A stretch of 13,090 nt of DNA, taken from the NCBI GenBank assembly GCA_902490405.1, contig CABUDS010000045.1, positions 1 to 13,090 on the forward strand, written 5' to 3'. The DNA is from an uncultured Collinsella sp. (GTDB lineage: Bacteria > Actinomycetota > Coriobacteriia > Coriobacteriales > Coriobacteriaceae). Positions within the stretch are counted from its first letter, which is position 1. The number at the start of each line of letters is the position of its first letter. Positions 12,898 to 13,090 of this stretch are shown here, piece after piece. Position numbers and translations under genes: made by a program. The notes below the pieces were generated by a model. That model did not search any database and had not been told where the DNA came from. It saw nothing but the letters and a program-made list of their open reading frames with translations.

Positions 12898-12924
12898 GTT
12901 ACGCGGTTCTACGAACCGCGTAAC
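12898..12924 (+). other. perfect 11-bp hairpin just after lysS
   Basis: GTTACGCGGTT (12898-12908) and AACCGCGTAAC (12914-12924) pair perfectly around CTACG, 3 nt after the lysS stop. No T-run follows, so it is more likely an mRNA 3' stabiliser or a binding site than a classical terminator. Confidence 0.55.
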
Positions 12925-12937
12925 GGCTCGACACTGC

Positions 12938-13036
12938 GCGGGCCGCATTTGGACAATCTGACGTTCAACTTCAAGGGCGCGACCAGAAGGTCAGCGCCCT
13001 TTCGTTTCACGTCACCTTGTCTCAAATGCGGCCCGC
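12938..13036. repeat. 99-bp nested imperfect palindrome
   Basis: GCGGGCCGCATTTG (12938-12951) is the exact complement of CAAATGCGGCCCGC (13023-13036). After one bulged base, GACAA (12952-12956) pairs with TTGTC (13017-13021), then TGACG (12959-12963) with CGTCA (13010-13014). The hairpin at 12973-13001 sits at the centre. The whole segment could fold into one long stem, resembling a small inverted-repeat element. No target-site duplication is evident at its edges. Confidence 0.6.
12973..13007 (+). terminator. likely terminator of lysS
   Basis: AAGGGCGC-GACC (12973-12984) pairs with GGTC-A-GCGCCCTT (12989-13001) around AGAA with one bulged A, followed by an interrupted T-run ending at 13007. 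It forms the centre of the larger palindrome. Confidence 0.55.
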
Positions 13037-13044
13037 TCGCTCAT

Positions 13045-13090
13045 ATGACCCAATCCACTGTCAAGGGCCACAATGGCCCCGCCGACCGCT
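13045..13090 (+). CDS. possible start of a further gene (partial)
   Basis: From ATG 13045 the frame is open to the window end and reads MTQSTVKGHNGPADR with GC-rich third positions. No ribosome site precedes the ATG, and a small hairpin (13065-13079, GGGCCA/TGGCCC) lies within it. I do not recognise the product; it may not be a gene. Confidence 0.2.
   Translation, partial: MTQSTVKGHNGPADR

Overview
The window is about 13 kb of GC-rich, densely packed bacterial chromosome, nearly all of it housekeeping genes on the + strand. GC-rich codon use, a lysine/ornithine-type MurE, the Firmicutes-like pairing veg-ispE and a lysyl-tRNA synthetase with an extra C-terminal tRNA-binding domain together suggest a gut coriobacterium (Coriobacteriia, Collinsella-like). 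This assignment is from recall and was not tested by a search.

Layout. Positions 1-220 hold a possible gene end (stop at 83-85) followed by AT-rich sequence with no convincing gene. Positions 221-677 are an imperfect tandem array of about 185-bp units. Each unit carries a + strand T-arm-like box, a terminator hairpin working on the - strand, and the last 18 nt of a tRNA. The array ends in an intact tRNA-Val(UAC) on the - strand (660-735). Then follow asnB (asparagine synthetase, 923-2803, own terminator); murE, a HAD phosphatase, murI and rph (2916-7214, closed by a large inverted repeat); rdgB and dtd (7358-8449); veg and ispE (8564-9759) behind their own extended -10 promoter; tRNA-Pro(CGG) with its own promoter and terminator (9809-9885); tatA (9998-10273) with a promoter that contains a perfect dyad; greA (10380-10850); and lysS (10930-12894). 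The right end holds a 99-bp nested palindrome (12938-13036) and perhaps the first codons of another gene.

How the genes fit together. murE and murI both feed peptidoglycan precursor synthesis: MurI makes D-glutamate, and MurE adds the third residue of the stem peptide. rph matures tRNA 3' ends, dtd removes D-amino acids wrongly loaded on tRNA, lysS charges tRNA-Lys, and two tRNA genes lie close by. rdgB cleans the nucleotide pool, greA rescues stalled RNA polymerase, ispE makes isoprenoid precursors (also needed for the lipid carrier of wall synthesis), and tatA is part of the twin-arginine export channel. No phage, CRISPR, toxin or defence genes are visible.

Most worth a second look: the tandem tRNA-tail array at the left, the LysRS fusion, the Lys/Orn-type MurE signature, the dyad inside the tatA promoter, the competing stems between greA and lysS, and the long palindrome after lysS.
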